Part shown: one piece after another, positions 42,858 to 50,928 of the stretch | Layout: each line of letters begins with the position of its first letter | How positions within the stretch are numbered: position 1 is the first letter of the stretch | The notes under the pieces: model-generated | Told to the model about the DNA's origin: nothing | Database searches by the model: none | What the model saw: only the letters and a program-made list of their open reading frames with translations | Position numbers and translations under genes: made by a program | Source: Nocardioides sp. BGMRC 2183 | Lineage (GTDB): Bacteria > Actinomycetota > Actinomycetes > Propionibacteriales > Nocardioidaceae | Reading direction: 5' to 3' | NCBI GenBank assembly: GCA_008123405.1 | Contig: VSSA01000005.1 | Location: 186,001-250,000 of the forward strand | Length of the DNA stretch: 64,000 bases

Positions 42858-44630
42858 ATGGCAACCATGACCCGTCCGGCCGCCGAGCCGCAGCGGACCG
42901 ACAGCGAACCCGAGTTCAGGCCACCCAAGTACCGACGTCCCTTCGGCGTGGGCCGCGACACCGTCGTGCAGTACGCCGTGCTGCTGGTCATCGCGCTGTT
43001 CGTGTTGGCGCCGATCGTCCCGACGCTGATCCAGTCGGTGCGCTCCGAGCCGCTCTACGAGGACGGCGGCGTCTTCACCCTCGACGGTTATGTGCACCTC
43101 TTCACCGACGCCGGGTTCGGCACGGTGGTGTGGAACACCCTGCTCTTCGCCACACTGACCACGTTGCTCTCGCTGCTGATCGCGGTGCCGATGGCGGTGG
43201 TCGTCGTACGGACCAAGCTCCCGTTCGGGCGGTTCTTCGCCCTCACCATGCAGTGGCCGTTCTTCATCTCTTCGCTGATCCTCGGGTTCGGCTGGATCAT
43301 CATGTACGGACCGGCGGGCTTCGTGAGCACCCAGTTCCGTGAGCTGTTCGGCGGCGTGCCGTGGAACCTGTACTCCATCCCGGGGATGGCCATCACCGAG
43401 GCGGTCGCCCTGGCGCCGATCGCCTACGTGTTCTGCGCCAACGCGTTGCGTCAGTCCGATGCGTCCCTGGAGTCGGCGGCCCAGGTCTGCGGGGCCGGTC
43501 CGTTCCGGATCCTCACCCAGGTGGTGATCCCGATGCTGCGCCCGCCGATGGTTTACAGCTCGATCCTGGTCTTCTCCATGTCGGTGGAGACGTTGAGCGT
43601 GCCGCTGCTCTATGGCCAGCCCGTCGACATCGATGTCTTCTCGACGTTCCTTTACCGCAACGGCCTGCAGTCGGTGAACCCCGACTACAGCGTGCTCGGT
43701 GCGGCATCGGTGGTGATCCTGGCGGTCACCATCAGCCTGGTCGCCGTCCAGGCGAAGCTGCTCAAGGACGCCCAACGGTTCGTCTCGGTGCGCGGCAAGG
43801 CCACACGGCCACGGATGCTCGACCTCGGCTGGCTGAAGTGGGTCTCGATCACTGCGATCACCTTCTACGTCGTCTTCGGCGCGTTGGTGCCGATCCTGGG
43901 GCTGGTCTTCCGCTCGTTCACGCTGATCTTCACGCCGCTGCGCAACCCGTTCGACTTCCTCACCACCGACAACTACGCGACCATCACCCGCTACGACTCC
44001 TACGTCCAGTCGATCTGGAACAGCCTCATCGTCGCCGGGGTCGGGTCGGTCGTGGTCAGCATCCTGGCCGTCTTCGCGGTGATGGTGGCCCGCCGCTCCA
44101 CCTTCCGCTTCGGACGGCTCACCGAGTACCTGGCGCTGGTGCCGCAGTCGATCCCCGGGATCATCATCGGCATCGGGTTCTTCTGGGCCTTCGCCTACGC
44201 GCCGTTCGGCCTCGGCGACGTCCTGCCGGGAACGATCGCCGCCCTGGTCATCGCCTTCGGGCTGCGCGCGTTGCCGAGTGCCTTCGGGTCGATCGCTCCG
44301 TCGGTGATGCAGATCGGGACCGAGCTCGACAACGCCGCACGCGTCTCGGGGGCGGACTGGGTGATGACCTTCTTCCGCGTGCTGCGGGTGCTGATCACCC
44401 CGGCCTTCGCCGGTTCGCTGGTCCTGTGCTTCGTGATCATGCTCAAGGAGTACTCGCCGGCCGTCTTCCTCAGCTCCGCCGACAACAACATCCTCGGTAC
44501 CACCATGCTCGAGCTCTGGGCTCAGGGCAGCACCGGCGCCGTCGCTGCGCTGGCCACCATCCAGATCGTCATCACCGCGACCTTCGTCGCACTCGCCGGC
44601 CTGCTCATGAAGGGGAAGCACCATGCCTGA
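42858..44630 (+). CDS. ABC transporter permease with two fused membrane domains (Fbp/AfuB type)
   Basis: This 590-residue permease holds two complete TM units in one chain, as in FbpB/SfuB/AfuB proteins. Each half ends in an EAA-type coupling loop: ESAAQVCGAGPFRILTQVV near residue 200 and DNAARVSGADWVMTFFRVL near residue 493. About 12 hydrophobic segments are visible. Its stop overlaps the ATPase start by 8 bases, so the two are coupled. With the preceding receptor and following ATPase it forms a complete importer. Confidence 0.92.
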   Translation: MATMTRPAAEPQRTDSEPEFRPPKYRRPFGVGRDTVVQYAVLLVIALFVLAPIVPTLIQSVRSEPLYEDGGVFTLDGYVHLFTDAGFGTVVWNTLLFATLTTLLSLLIAVPMAVVVVRTKLPFGRFFALTMQWPFFISSLILGFGWIIMYGPAGFVSTQFRELFGGVPWNLYSIPGMAITEAVALAPIAYVFCANALRQSDASLESAAQVCGAGPFRILTQVVIPMLRPPMVYSSILVFSMSVETLSVPLLYGQPVDIDVFSTFLYRNGLQSVNPDYSVLGAASVVILAVTISLVAVQAKLLKDAQRFVSVRGKATRPRMLDLGWLKWVSITAITFYVVFGALVPILGLVFRSFTLIFTPLRNPFDFLTTDNYATITRYDSYVQSIWNSLIVAGVGSVVVSILAVFAVMVARRSTFRFGRLTEYLALVPQSIPGIIIGIGFFWAFAYAPFGLGDVLPGTIAALVIAFGLRALPSAFGSIAPSVMQIGTELDNAARVSGADWVMTFFRVLRVLITPAFAGSLVLCFVIMLKEYSPAVFLSSADNNILGTTMLELWAQGSTGAVAALATIQIVITATFVALAGLLMKGKHHA

Positions 44631-45750
44631 GGTCACCGTCAACAACCTCCGCAAGGAGTTCGGGGACAACACCGTCCTGCACGACAACACCTTCACCATC
44701 AAGGACGGTGAGTTCTTCACCCTGCTCGGGCCTTCGGGCTGCGGGAAGTCGACCACCCTGAACTGCATCGCCGGGCTGGAAGAGCCAACCGGGGGATCGA
44801 TCACGGTCGGCGGCACCACCTTCGTCGACACCAGCAAGCACGTCTTCCTCCCGCCCGAGGAGCGCAACCTCGGCATGGTGTTCCAGTCCTACGCCTTGTG
44901 GCCGCACATGACCATCGAGCGGAACCTGGCGCTGCCGCTGCGCATCCGGAAGATCCCGAAGGACAAGCAGCGCACGATGATCGGCGAGGCGCTGGAGAAG
45001 GTGGGGCTGAGCGAGCTGTCCGGCCGCTACCCGCACCAGCTCTCCGGGGGACAGCAGCAGCGCGTCGCCCTCGCGCGTGCCCTGGTCTACTCCCCGACGG
45101 TGCTGCTGCTCGACGAGCCGCTGTCGAACCTGGACGCCAAGCTCCGCGAGCAGGCCCGCGCCTGGCTCAAGCGGCTCCAGGAGGACCTCGGCATCACCAC
45201 GGTCTACGTGACGCACGACCAGGACGAGGCGCTGGCCCTGAGCGATCGGATCGCAGTCCTCTCCGGCGGGCACCTGCTCCAAGTGGACGACCCGCACTCG
45301 ATCTACGAGTCGCCGGCGGCCCCGGAGGTCGCCGCCTTCGTCGGACGCTGCAACTTCTTCGAAGGCACCGTGGCCGAGACCGCGCGGGGGCGTCACGCCG
45401 TACGACTGGGTTGTGTGGACCAGGTGGTCGAGGTCGCTTCCCCGACCACGGCGACGGTGGGTTCCACTGTCACGATCGCGCTGCGTCCCGAACGTCTCGA
45501 AGTGGTGCCGGCGGGCACCGAGACCGATGGCGTCAACCGTCTGGACACCGAGGTGCTCTCGTCCGCCTACGTCGGCTCGCACTACGAGTACGACGTTCGC
45601 CTGGGTGACCAGGTCGTCCAGGTCGAGAGCAACCGGCCCGGGCTCACCGGCCGCGTCCAGCTCGTCTTCGACCCCGAGCATGCCCTGCTCTATGCGCAGA
45701 AGGTCGAGCAGAGCGCCGATGAACGTGAGCTGCTCACCGTCGACCACTGA
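44623..45750 (+). CDS. ABC transporter ATP-binding protein (FbpC/PotA type)
   Basis: This 375-residue ATPase has Walker A (GPSGCGKST), Q-loop (VFQSYALWPHM), signature (LSGGQQQR), Walker B (LLLDEPLSNLD), switch His (VTHDQDEA), and a C-terminal TOBE-like regulatory domain from about residue 240. AAGGGGAAG precedes the ATG. It shares 8 bases with the permease gene. The family exports nothing and powers type I import. The substrate is determined by the receptor at 41584. Confidence 0.92.
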   Translation: MPEVTVNNLRKEFGDNTVLHDNTFTIKDGEFFTLLGPSGCGKSTTLNCIAGLEEPTGGSITVGGTTFVDTSKHVFLPPEERNLGMVFQSYALWPHMTIERNLALPLRIRKIPKDKQRTMIGEALEKVGLSELSGRYPHQLSGGQQQRVALARALVYSPTVLLLDEPLSNLDAKLREQARAWLKRLQEDLGITTVYVTHDQDEALALSDRIAVLSGGHLLQVDDPHSIYESPAAPEVAAFVGRCNFFEGTVAETARGRHAVRLGCVDQVVEVASPTTATVGSTVTIALRPERLEVVPAGTETDGVNRLDTEVLSSAYVGSHYEYDVRLGDQVVQVESNRPGLTGRVQLVFDPEHALLYAQKVEQSADERELLTVDH

Positions 45751-45851
45751 CCCAGCACCCACCTTGCTCCCTCCGCTTCGACCCTCCCAGTCACTCGTCG
45801 GCGCGACAGCGTCCGCCGCCGATCCCGAACATCCGACGAAAGGCCACCATC

Positions 45852-46934
45852 GTGACCACTGACCGCACCTACCGACTCGGCGTCCTGCACGGCGACGGCA
45901 TCGGGCCGGAGATCGTCCCGTCCTCGGTGGAGGTCGTCGATGCCGCCATCGCGGCGGTCGACGTCGCTCCGATCGAGTGGCGCGAGCTCCCGCTCGGCTT
46001 CGACGCGATCGAGGAGTACGGCGCCCACACCCCCGACATCACGCTCAAGGCCCTGGACGACCTGGACGGCTGGCTCCTCGGCCCGCACGACAGCGCGGCG
46101 TACCCGGAGCCGTTCCGGTCACAGCTCAACCCGAGCGGCACGATCCGCAAGCACTTCGGCCTCTACGCCAACATCCGACCGGCGAAGGCGTTCCCGGGCG
46201 GCAGCGCGATCGTCGAGGGCACTGACCTCGTCATCGCGCGAGAGAACACCGAGGGCTTCTACGCCGACCGCAACACCTTCGCCGGCACCGGCGAGATGAT
46301 GCCGACCCCCGACGTCGCGATCATGCACGGCATCATCACCCGCGCCGCCACCGAGCGGATCGCACACTCCGCGTTCCAGCTGGCCAGCCGACGCCGCCGG
46401 AAGGTGACGATCGTCCACAAGGCGAACGTGCTGAAGATGACCACCGGACTCTTCCGCGACGTGTGCCGCGAAGTGGCCGAGCAGTACCCCGACGTCGCGG
46501 TCGACGACTTCCACATCGACGCGATGACCATGCACCTGGTCCGTCGCGCCGACGAGTTCGACGTCATCGTGACCGAGAACATGTTCGGCGACATCCTCTC
46601 CGACCTGGCCGGCGAAGTCGCCGGTTCGCTCGGGATCGCACCGTCGGTCAACTCCTCCGACACCCACGCGATGGCGCAGGCAGCGCACGGCTCCGCCCCC
46701 GACATCGCAGGGCGCGACCTCGCCAACCCGATCGCGATGCACCTCTCCAGCGCCATGCTGCTCGACTGGCTCAGCGGACGGCACGAGGACCCGCGACTGG
46801 CCGCCGCCGCTGCACGGCTGGAGGCCGGCGTCACCACCGCGGTCGCCACCGGGTGCCGGACCCGCGACCTGGGTGGCACCGCGAGCTGCACCGAGTTCAC
46901 CGCGGCGGTCGTCGCGGCCATCCACGACGCGTGA
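45852..46934 (+). CDS. Tartrate/D-malate/3-isopropylmalate-type dehydrogenase
   Basis: This 360-residue beta-decarboxylating dehydrogenase belongs to the isocitrate/isopropylmalate family. Visible are the start LGVLHGDGIGPEI, the substrate-binding RENTEGFY, the catalytic Lys in TIVHKANVLK, the metal Asp in ENMFGDILSDLAG, and the NAD-binding HGSAPDIAG. The TEGFY form with Asp/Asn context fits tartrate or D-malate dehydrogenases rather than LeuB, but that is a soft call. The start is GTG with AAAGG upstream, 101 bases after the ATPase gene. It would oxidise and decarboxylate a 2-hydroxy acid in the pathway of this operon. Confidence 0.85.
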   Translation: MTTDRTYRLGVLHGDGIGPEIVPSSVEVVDAAIAAVDVAPIEWRELPLGFDAIEEYGAHTPDITLKALDDLDGWLLGPHDSAAYPEPFRSQLNPSGTIRKHFGLYANIRPAKAFPGGSAIVEGTDLVIARENTEGFYADRNTFAGTGEMMPTPDVAIMHGIITRAATERIAHSAFQLASRRRRKVTIVHKANVLKMTTGLFRDVCREVAEQYPDVAVDDFHIDAMTMHLVRRADEFDVIVTENMFGDILSDLAGEVAGSLGIAPSVNSSDTHAMAQAAHGSAPDIAGRDLANPIAMHLSSAMLLDWLSGRHEDPRLAAAAARLEAGVTTAVATGCRTRDLGGTASCTEFTAAVVAAIHDA

Positions 46935-47629
46935 GCGGCGAGATGAGCCGACCGGTCGTCGCGGTGGTCCATGCGACCCCGGCCAGCCTGGCTCCGGTGA
47001 CGGCCGCCTTCGCGAGCGGCTACCCCCCGGCCGATCTCTGGCACCTCCTCGACGACCGTCTCGACCGGGACGCCCTCGCGGCCGGAGGGCTCAACGCGGA
47101 GCTCGCTGGACGGATGGAACGCCTCATCCAATACGCCGTCGACGCCGGAGCCGACGCAGTCCAGCTCGCCTGCTCGATGTACGGGCCCGTAGCGGGCCGG
47201 GTCGAACATCCGGTTCCGGTCGTTCCCGCCGACCGCGGAGTGTTCGACCGGGTCGCCGAGCTCGCGCCGCGGCGAGTGCTGATCCTGGCCTCGCTGGCGC
47301 CGGCTGCCACCGACTCGCAGGAGCGGCTGACCAGCTCGCTCGCGGAGGCGGGACAGGAAGCCGATGTCTTTGCCACCGTCGCCGACAGCGCGCGCGCGGC
47401 CGCACTCGCCGGTGACCTGGATGCGCTCACCGATGCGCTCGCCGCTGAGGTCGAGGCGATGCTCGAGGCCGGACGGCCACCCGATGTCGTGGCCCTGGCG
47501 CAGTACTCGCTCTCCACCGTCGCGGACCGAGTCGAGGAGAAACTGGGGATCCCCGTCCTGGGCGGCCCCCCGTTGGCCGCGACGAACCTGGCTCGCCTGC
47601 TCGCGGACCGGGCGGTGGAGGCGTCATGA
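46931..47629 (+). CDS. Aspartate/glutamate racemase-superfamily protein
   Basis: This 232-residue protein has the racemase-superfamily pattern VVAVVHATPASLAPV at the start, the first Cys site AVQLACSMYGPVAG near residue 80, and two Rossmann-like halves. The second-half site, where active racemases have the other Cys, reads VVALAQYSLS with no Cys, so a true two-base racemase is doubtful. Decarboxylases and maleate isomerases of this fold use other residues. The GTG at 46931 overlaps the previous stop (GTGA), and an ATG at 46943 is the alternative. It is coupled to the kinase gene by an ATGA. The substrate is unknown. Confidence 0.75.
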   Translation: MSGEMSRPVVAVVHATPASLAPVTAAFASGYPPADLWHLLDDRLDRDALAAGGLNAELAGRMERLIQYAVDAGADAVQLACSMYGPVAGRVEHPVPVVPADRGVFDRVAELAPRRVLILASLAPAATDSQERLTSSLAEAGQEADVFATVADSARAAALAGDLDALTDALAAEVEAMLEAGRPPDVVALAQYSLSTVADRVEEKLGIPVLGGPPLAATNLARLLADRAVEAS

Positions 47630-48876
47630 TCGCGCTCGGGTGCATCGCCGACGACTTCACCGGCGGGACCGACGTGGCGGCCGCGCTGCGTCGAGCGGGG
47701 ATGAGTGTCACGCTCCTCTTCGACGTGCCCGATGGCGAGATCGGGGCACCGTCCACAGACGCCGTGGTCATCGCCCTCAAGACGCGGACGATCCCCCCGA
47801 ACGTAGCCGTCCGCCATGCCCTCGACGCACTGGGGTGGCTGCAGAAGCACGACGTCGATCGGGTCTACTTCAAGTACTGCTCGACCTTCGACTCCACCGA
47901 CGAGGGCAACATCGGTCCCGTGGCCGACGCGCTGCTGGAAGCCCTGGGGGAGTCGACAACGGTGGTCTGTCCGGCCTCGCCCGAGCACGGGAGGACGACC
48001 TACCTGGGCCACCACTTCGTCGGCGACCGGCTCCTGGCGGAGTCATCGATGCGCGACCACCCCCTCACGCCGATGCGCGAGTCCCGGTTGGACGTCGTCC
48101 TCGGCACCCAGACCGACGGCGACATCGGTCTGCTCACGCTGCCGGTTGTGCTCGCCGGCCCCGAGCGGGCATCGGCAGAGCTACGGCAGGTGGCCGAGTC
48201 GGGCAAGCGGTACGTCGTCACCGACGCCACGAGCGACGTTGATCTGCAGACGATCGCCGCCGCCGCGAGCCACCTCCGGCTGCTCACCGGCGGCGCCGGC
48301 CTGGCGGGAGCGTGGGGACACCTCCTCGACCGCGAGGTCGCGACCCCGGCCACCGGCCACCAGCTGCCCGTCGGCGATGCGGTCGTCCTGGCCGGGTCCT
48401 GCTCGGCCGCCACACTCGCGCAGGTCCAGCGAGCGAGGGAACACTTCCCGGCCCACCGCCTCGACCCGGTCGCAACGCCGGACCCACAAGAGCTGCTGGA
48501 CACCGCACGCACGTGGCTGCGCCAGCACTGGGGAAGCGGCCCGGTCCTGCTCTACTCCTCGGCCGGCCCAGAAGACCGCTCCCACGGCCTGGCGGCCATG
48601 GGCGCGCGCACCCCGGAGGTCCTGGAGCGCACGCTCGGCGACCTGGCGCGGGAGGCAGTAGCGCTGGGGGCCGAGCGTGTCGTCGTCGCCGGCGGGGAGA
48701 CCTCCGGCGCAGTCGTCCAGGCACTCGGCATCGACCAGGTCGTCGTGGCCGGTGAGGCCGACCGCGGCGTTCCCTGGTGTCTGACCGCCGCGCAACCTCC
48801 GGTCGCACTCTTGCTGAAGTCCGGGAACTTCGGCAGTGAGGACCTCTTGGTCCGGGCAACGAAGGAGCAGTTGTGA
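47626..48876 (+). CDS. Four-carbon acid sugar kinase-family protein (OtnK-like)
   Basis: This 416-residue kinase of the DUF1537/OtnK family starts CIADDFTGGTDVAAALRRAG, the N-terminal substrate domain motif. KYCSTFDSTDEGNIG and CPASPEHGRTTYLGHHF follow. The C-terminal nucleotide-binding domain has VLAGSCSAAT and VVVAGGETSGAVV. OtnK enzymes phosphorylate 3-oxo-tetronates at O-4, and the next gene is the matching aldolase/decarboxylase family, so the pair is the classic two-step unit. The ATG overlaps the previous stop and the stop overlaps the next start in the same way. Confidence 0.92.
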   Translation: MIALGCIADDFTGGTDVAAALRRAGMSVTLLFDVPDGEIGAPSTDAVVIALKTRTIPPNVAVRHALDALGWLQKHDVDRVYFKYCSTFDSTDEGNIGPVADALLEALGESTTVVCPASPEHGRTTYLGHHFVGDRLLAESSMRDHPLTPMRESRLDVVLGTQTDGDIGLLTLPVVLAGPERASAELRQVAESGKRYVVTDATSDVDLQTIAAAASHLRLLTGGAGLAGAWGHLLDREVATPATGHQLPVGDAVVLAGSCSAATLAQVQRAREHFPAHRLDPVATPDPQELLDTARTWLRQHWGSGPVLLYSSAGPEDRSHGLAAMGARTPEVLERTLGDLAREAVALGAERVVVAGGETSGAVVQALGIDQVVVAGEADRGVPWCLTAAQPPVALLLKSGNFGSEDLLVRATKEQL

Positions 48877-49535
48877 GGCCCCCGCAGCCCCGGCCGGCGG
48901 CGCCCGACGAGGCAGGCGTCCGCGACGACATCGTCCGGCTCGGCGCCTCGATCTTCGCGCGTGGGCTGACCTTCGGGCGCACCGGCAACCTCAGCGCTCG
49001 GGTGGGGCACCGGATCCTGGTCACGCCGACAGGTGTGAGTCTGGGCGGGCTCGACCCGGACGGGCTCGCGGCGATCGATCTCGACGGACGCCACGTGTCC
49101 GGGCCGAAGCCGAGCAAGGAGGCATTCCTGCACGCAGCGGTGTACCGGTCGCGCCCAGACGCAGGTGCCGTCGTGCACCTGCACAGCACCCACGCGGTCG
49201 CGGTGTCGTGCCTGGACGGGCTCGACCCCACCGACGTCCTCCCACCCGTCACCGCCTACTACGTCATGCGCGTCGCGCCGCTGCCGCTGCTGCCTTACCA
49301 CGCGCCGGGCGACACCTCGTTGGAGTCGCTCGCCGAGGAGACCGCCCGCCGCCACCGCTGCTTCCTGGTCGCCAATCATGGGTCGGTGGCCGCCGGCGCC
49401 GACCTGGCGGCTGCGGCCGACGCCGCCGAGGAGCTCGAGGAGACCGCCCGACTGTTCCTCCTGCTCCGCGACCGACCGATCAACCCCTTGACCGCCGACC
49501 AGGTGAGCGATCTGCGACGGAGGTATCCCTTGTGA
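48873..49535 (+). CDS. Class II aldolase/adducin-family protein (OtnC-like decarboxylase)
   Basis: This 220-residue metal-dependent aldolase has the family signatures FGRTGNLSAR, EAFLHAAVYR, and the zinc ligands HLHSTHAV near residue 105 and NHGSV near residue 168. OtnC homologues decarboxylate 3-oxo-tetronate 4-phosphate to dihydroxyacetone phosphate. With the OtnK-like kinase before it the assignment is well supported by context. The GTG start overlaps the kinase stop by 4 bases, and its own stop overlaps the next GTG by 3. The product would enter glycolysis. Confidence 0.88.
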   Translation: MRPPQPRPAAPDEAGVRDDIVRLGASIFARGLTFGRTGNLSARVGHRILVTPTGVSLGGLDPDGLAAIDLDGRHVSGPKPSKEAFLHAAVYRSRPDAGAVVHLHSTHAVAVSCLDGLDPTDVLPPVTAYYVMRVAPLPLLPYHAPGDTSLESLAEETARRHRCFLVANHGSVAAGADLAAAADAAEELEETARLFLLLRDRPINPLTADQVSDLRRRYPL

Positions 49536-50599
49536 GCACACGGACCCTCGACCCCGACCAGCTGACCGAGTTCGGCGACGCCGTGCTGGTGAGCCTCGGC
49601 GTGCCGGAGACCGATGCCCGTCTGGTCTCCGACAGCCTGGTCACCGCCGACCTGTGGGGCCACCCCTCGCACGGGATGCTCCGGCTGCCCTGGTACGTCG
49701 AGCGCCTCCGTTCGGGTGCGATGCGTCCGCGGACCGCTCCGCACCTCGTCGTCGACACCGGCGCGGTCGCGGTGATGGACGGCCGCGACGGGGTCGGCCA
49801 AGTCATCACCGACCGAGCCTGCACCGAAGCGGTCGAACGCGCCGGCAGCCACGGCATCGGCGCCGTCGCGGTGCGCAACAGCAACCACTTCGGGACGGCC
49901 GCCTACTGGACCCGCCGAATGGCAGAGGCCGGCTGCGTCGGGATCCTCACCACCAACGGGAGCCCCGCGATGGCGCCCTGGGGCGGCACCCGCAAGACCG
50001 TCGGAGCCAACCCGTGGTCGATAGCCACCCCCGGCGGCAGCCACCCGCCCGTCGTACTCGACATCGCCAACACCGGCGTCGCCCGCGGAAAGATCTACGC
50101 CGCCGCCGAACGAGGAGAACAGATCCCCGAGACCTGGGCGCTCGACGAGGACGGAGTCGCGACGAGGGACCCGCACCGCGCCGTGCACGGACTCCTCGCA
50201 CCGATGGGTGGGCACAAGGGCTACGGCATCTCATTCCTGATGGACGTGCTCTCCGGCGTCCTGACCGGATCGGGCTACGCCACCGACGTCGCCGGACCCT
50301 ACGTGCCCGACCAGCGCAGCCGCTGCGGCCACCTGGTCCTCGCGCTCCGCATCGACGCCCTCCTCCCCACGGACGAGTTCGCGACCCGCATCGAGGACCT
50401 GATCACCACGACCAAGTCCGTCCCCCTGGCCACCGGGGCATCGGAGATCTTCTATCCCGGCGAGATCGAGGCGCGGGCCGAGGCAGCCGGCCGGACCTCC
50501 GGGGTGCAGCTGCCGGACAAGACCGTCGCCGACCTCGCCGCCCTCGGAGCCTCCTGCGGAGTGTCGTTCGATGACCGCATGCAGCCGGAGGCAGGCTGA
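49532..50599 (+). CDS. Ldh-family (malate/L-lactate/ureidoglycolate-type) oxidoreductase
   Basis: This 355-residue NAD(P)-dependent dehydrogenase belongs to the non-Rossmann Ldh_2 family. Motifs seen are TADLWGHPSHGMLRLPWYV, the catalytic-His loop NSNHFGTAAYW, NGSPAMAPWGG and MGGHKGYGISFLMD. The start is the GTG overlapping the aldolase stop. The open frame before it is shadow. It probably makes the 3-oxo acid that the OtnK-like kinase uses, by oxidising a 2- or 3-hydroxy acid. That replaces the OtnD/PdxA-type dehydrogenase of known clusters (inference). Confidence 0.88.
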   Translation: MSTRTLDPDQLTEFGDAVLVSLGVPETDARLVSDSLVTADLWGHPSHGMLRLPWYVERLRSGAMRPRTAPHLVVDTGAVAVMDGRDGVGQVITDRACTEAVERAGSHGIGAVAVRNSNHFGTAAYWTRRMAEAGCVGILTTNGSPAMAPWGGTRKTVGANPWSIATPGGSHPPVVLDIANTGVARGKIYAAAERGEQIPETWALDEDGVATRDPHRAVHGLLAPMGGHKGYGISFLMDVLSGVLTGSGYATDVAGPYVPDQRSRCGHLVLALRIDALLPTDEFATRIEDLITTTKSVPLATGASEIFYPGEIEARAEAAGRTSGVQLPDKTVADLAALGASCGVSFDDRMQPEAG

Positions 50600-50928
50600 T
50601 GTTGACCGTGCTCGTGGATCTGCACGTGCGACCAGACCGGCTCGAAGAGTTCGTGGAGGCGATCGGCACCAACGCACGGGCCAGCCTGCGCGACGAGCCC
50701 GGCTGCCTGCGCTTCGACGTGCATCGACAGATCGACGACCCCACCCGATTCGTCCTCCACGAGATCTACCGTGACGCCGACGCCTTCTACCTCGAGCACC
50801 GGGCGACGGCTCACTACGCGGTGTGGAAGGAGGTGGCCGCACGCTGCGTCGTCCCCGGCGGCCACGTCAACACCTTCGCCACGCCGCTGGTCCCCGACAC
50901 CCTCGAGGAGCTGACACCCCACCCATGA
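50599..50928 (+). CDS. ABM-domain putative quinol monooxygenase
   Basis: This 109-residue single-domain ABM protein (YgiN/YcnE-like) has the ferredoxin-like fold with VRPDRLEEFVEAI, the EPGCLRFDVHRQ turn and FVLHEIYRDADAF. The final HRATAHYAVW carries the His seen in the family. It is usually a homodimer. In sugar- and acid-degradation operons these proteins are often annotated as monooxygenases or as isomerase-like (LsrG-type) enzymes. The ATG shares its A with the previous stop (TGATG), and its stop overlaps the aconitase ATG. Its role in the pathway is unknown. Confidence 0.82.
   Translation: MLTVLVDLHVRPDRLEEFVEAIGTNARASLRDEPGCLRFDVHRQIDDPTRFVLHEIYRDADAFYLEHRATAHYAVWKEVAARCVVPGGHVNTFATPLVPDTLEELTPHP

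Noticed and set aside
42726-44876. 716-codon minus-strand open frame
   Set aside because: It is antisense to the ABC permease and ATPase genes, is extremely Arg/Asp/Gln-rich without any domain, and results from high-GC codon bias.
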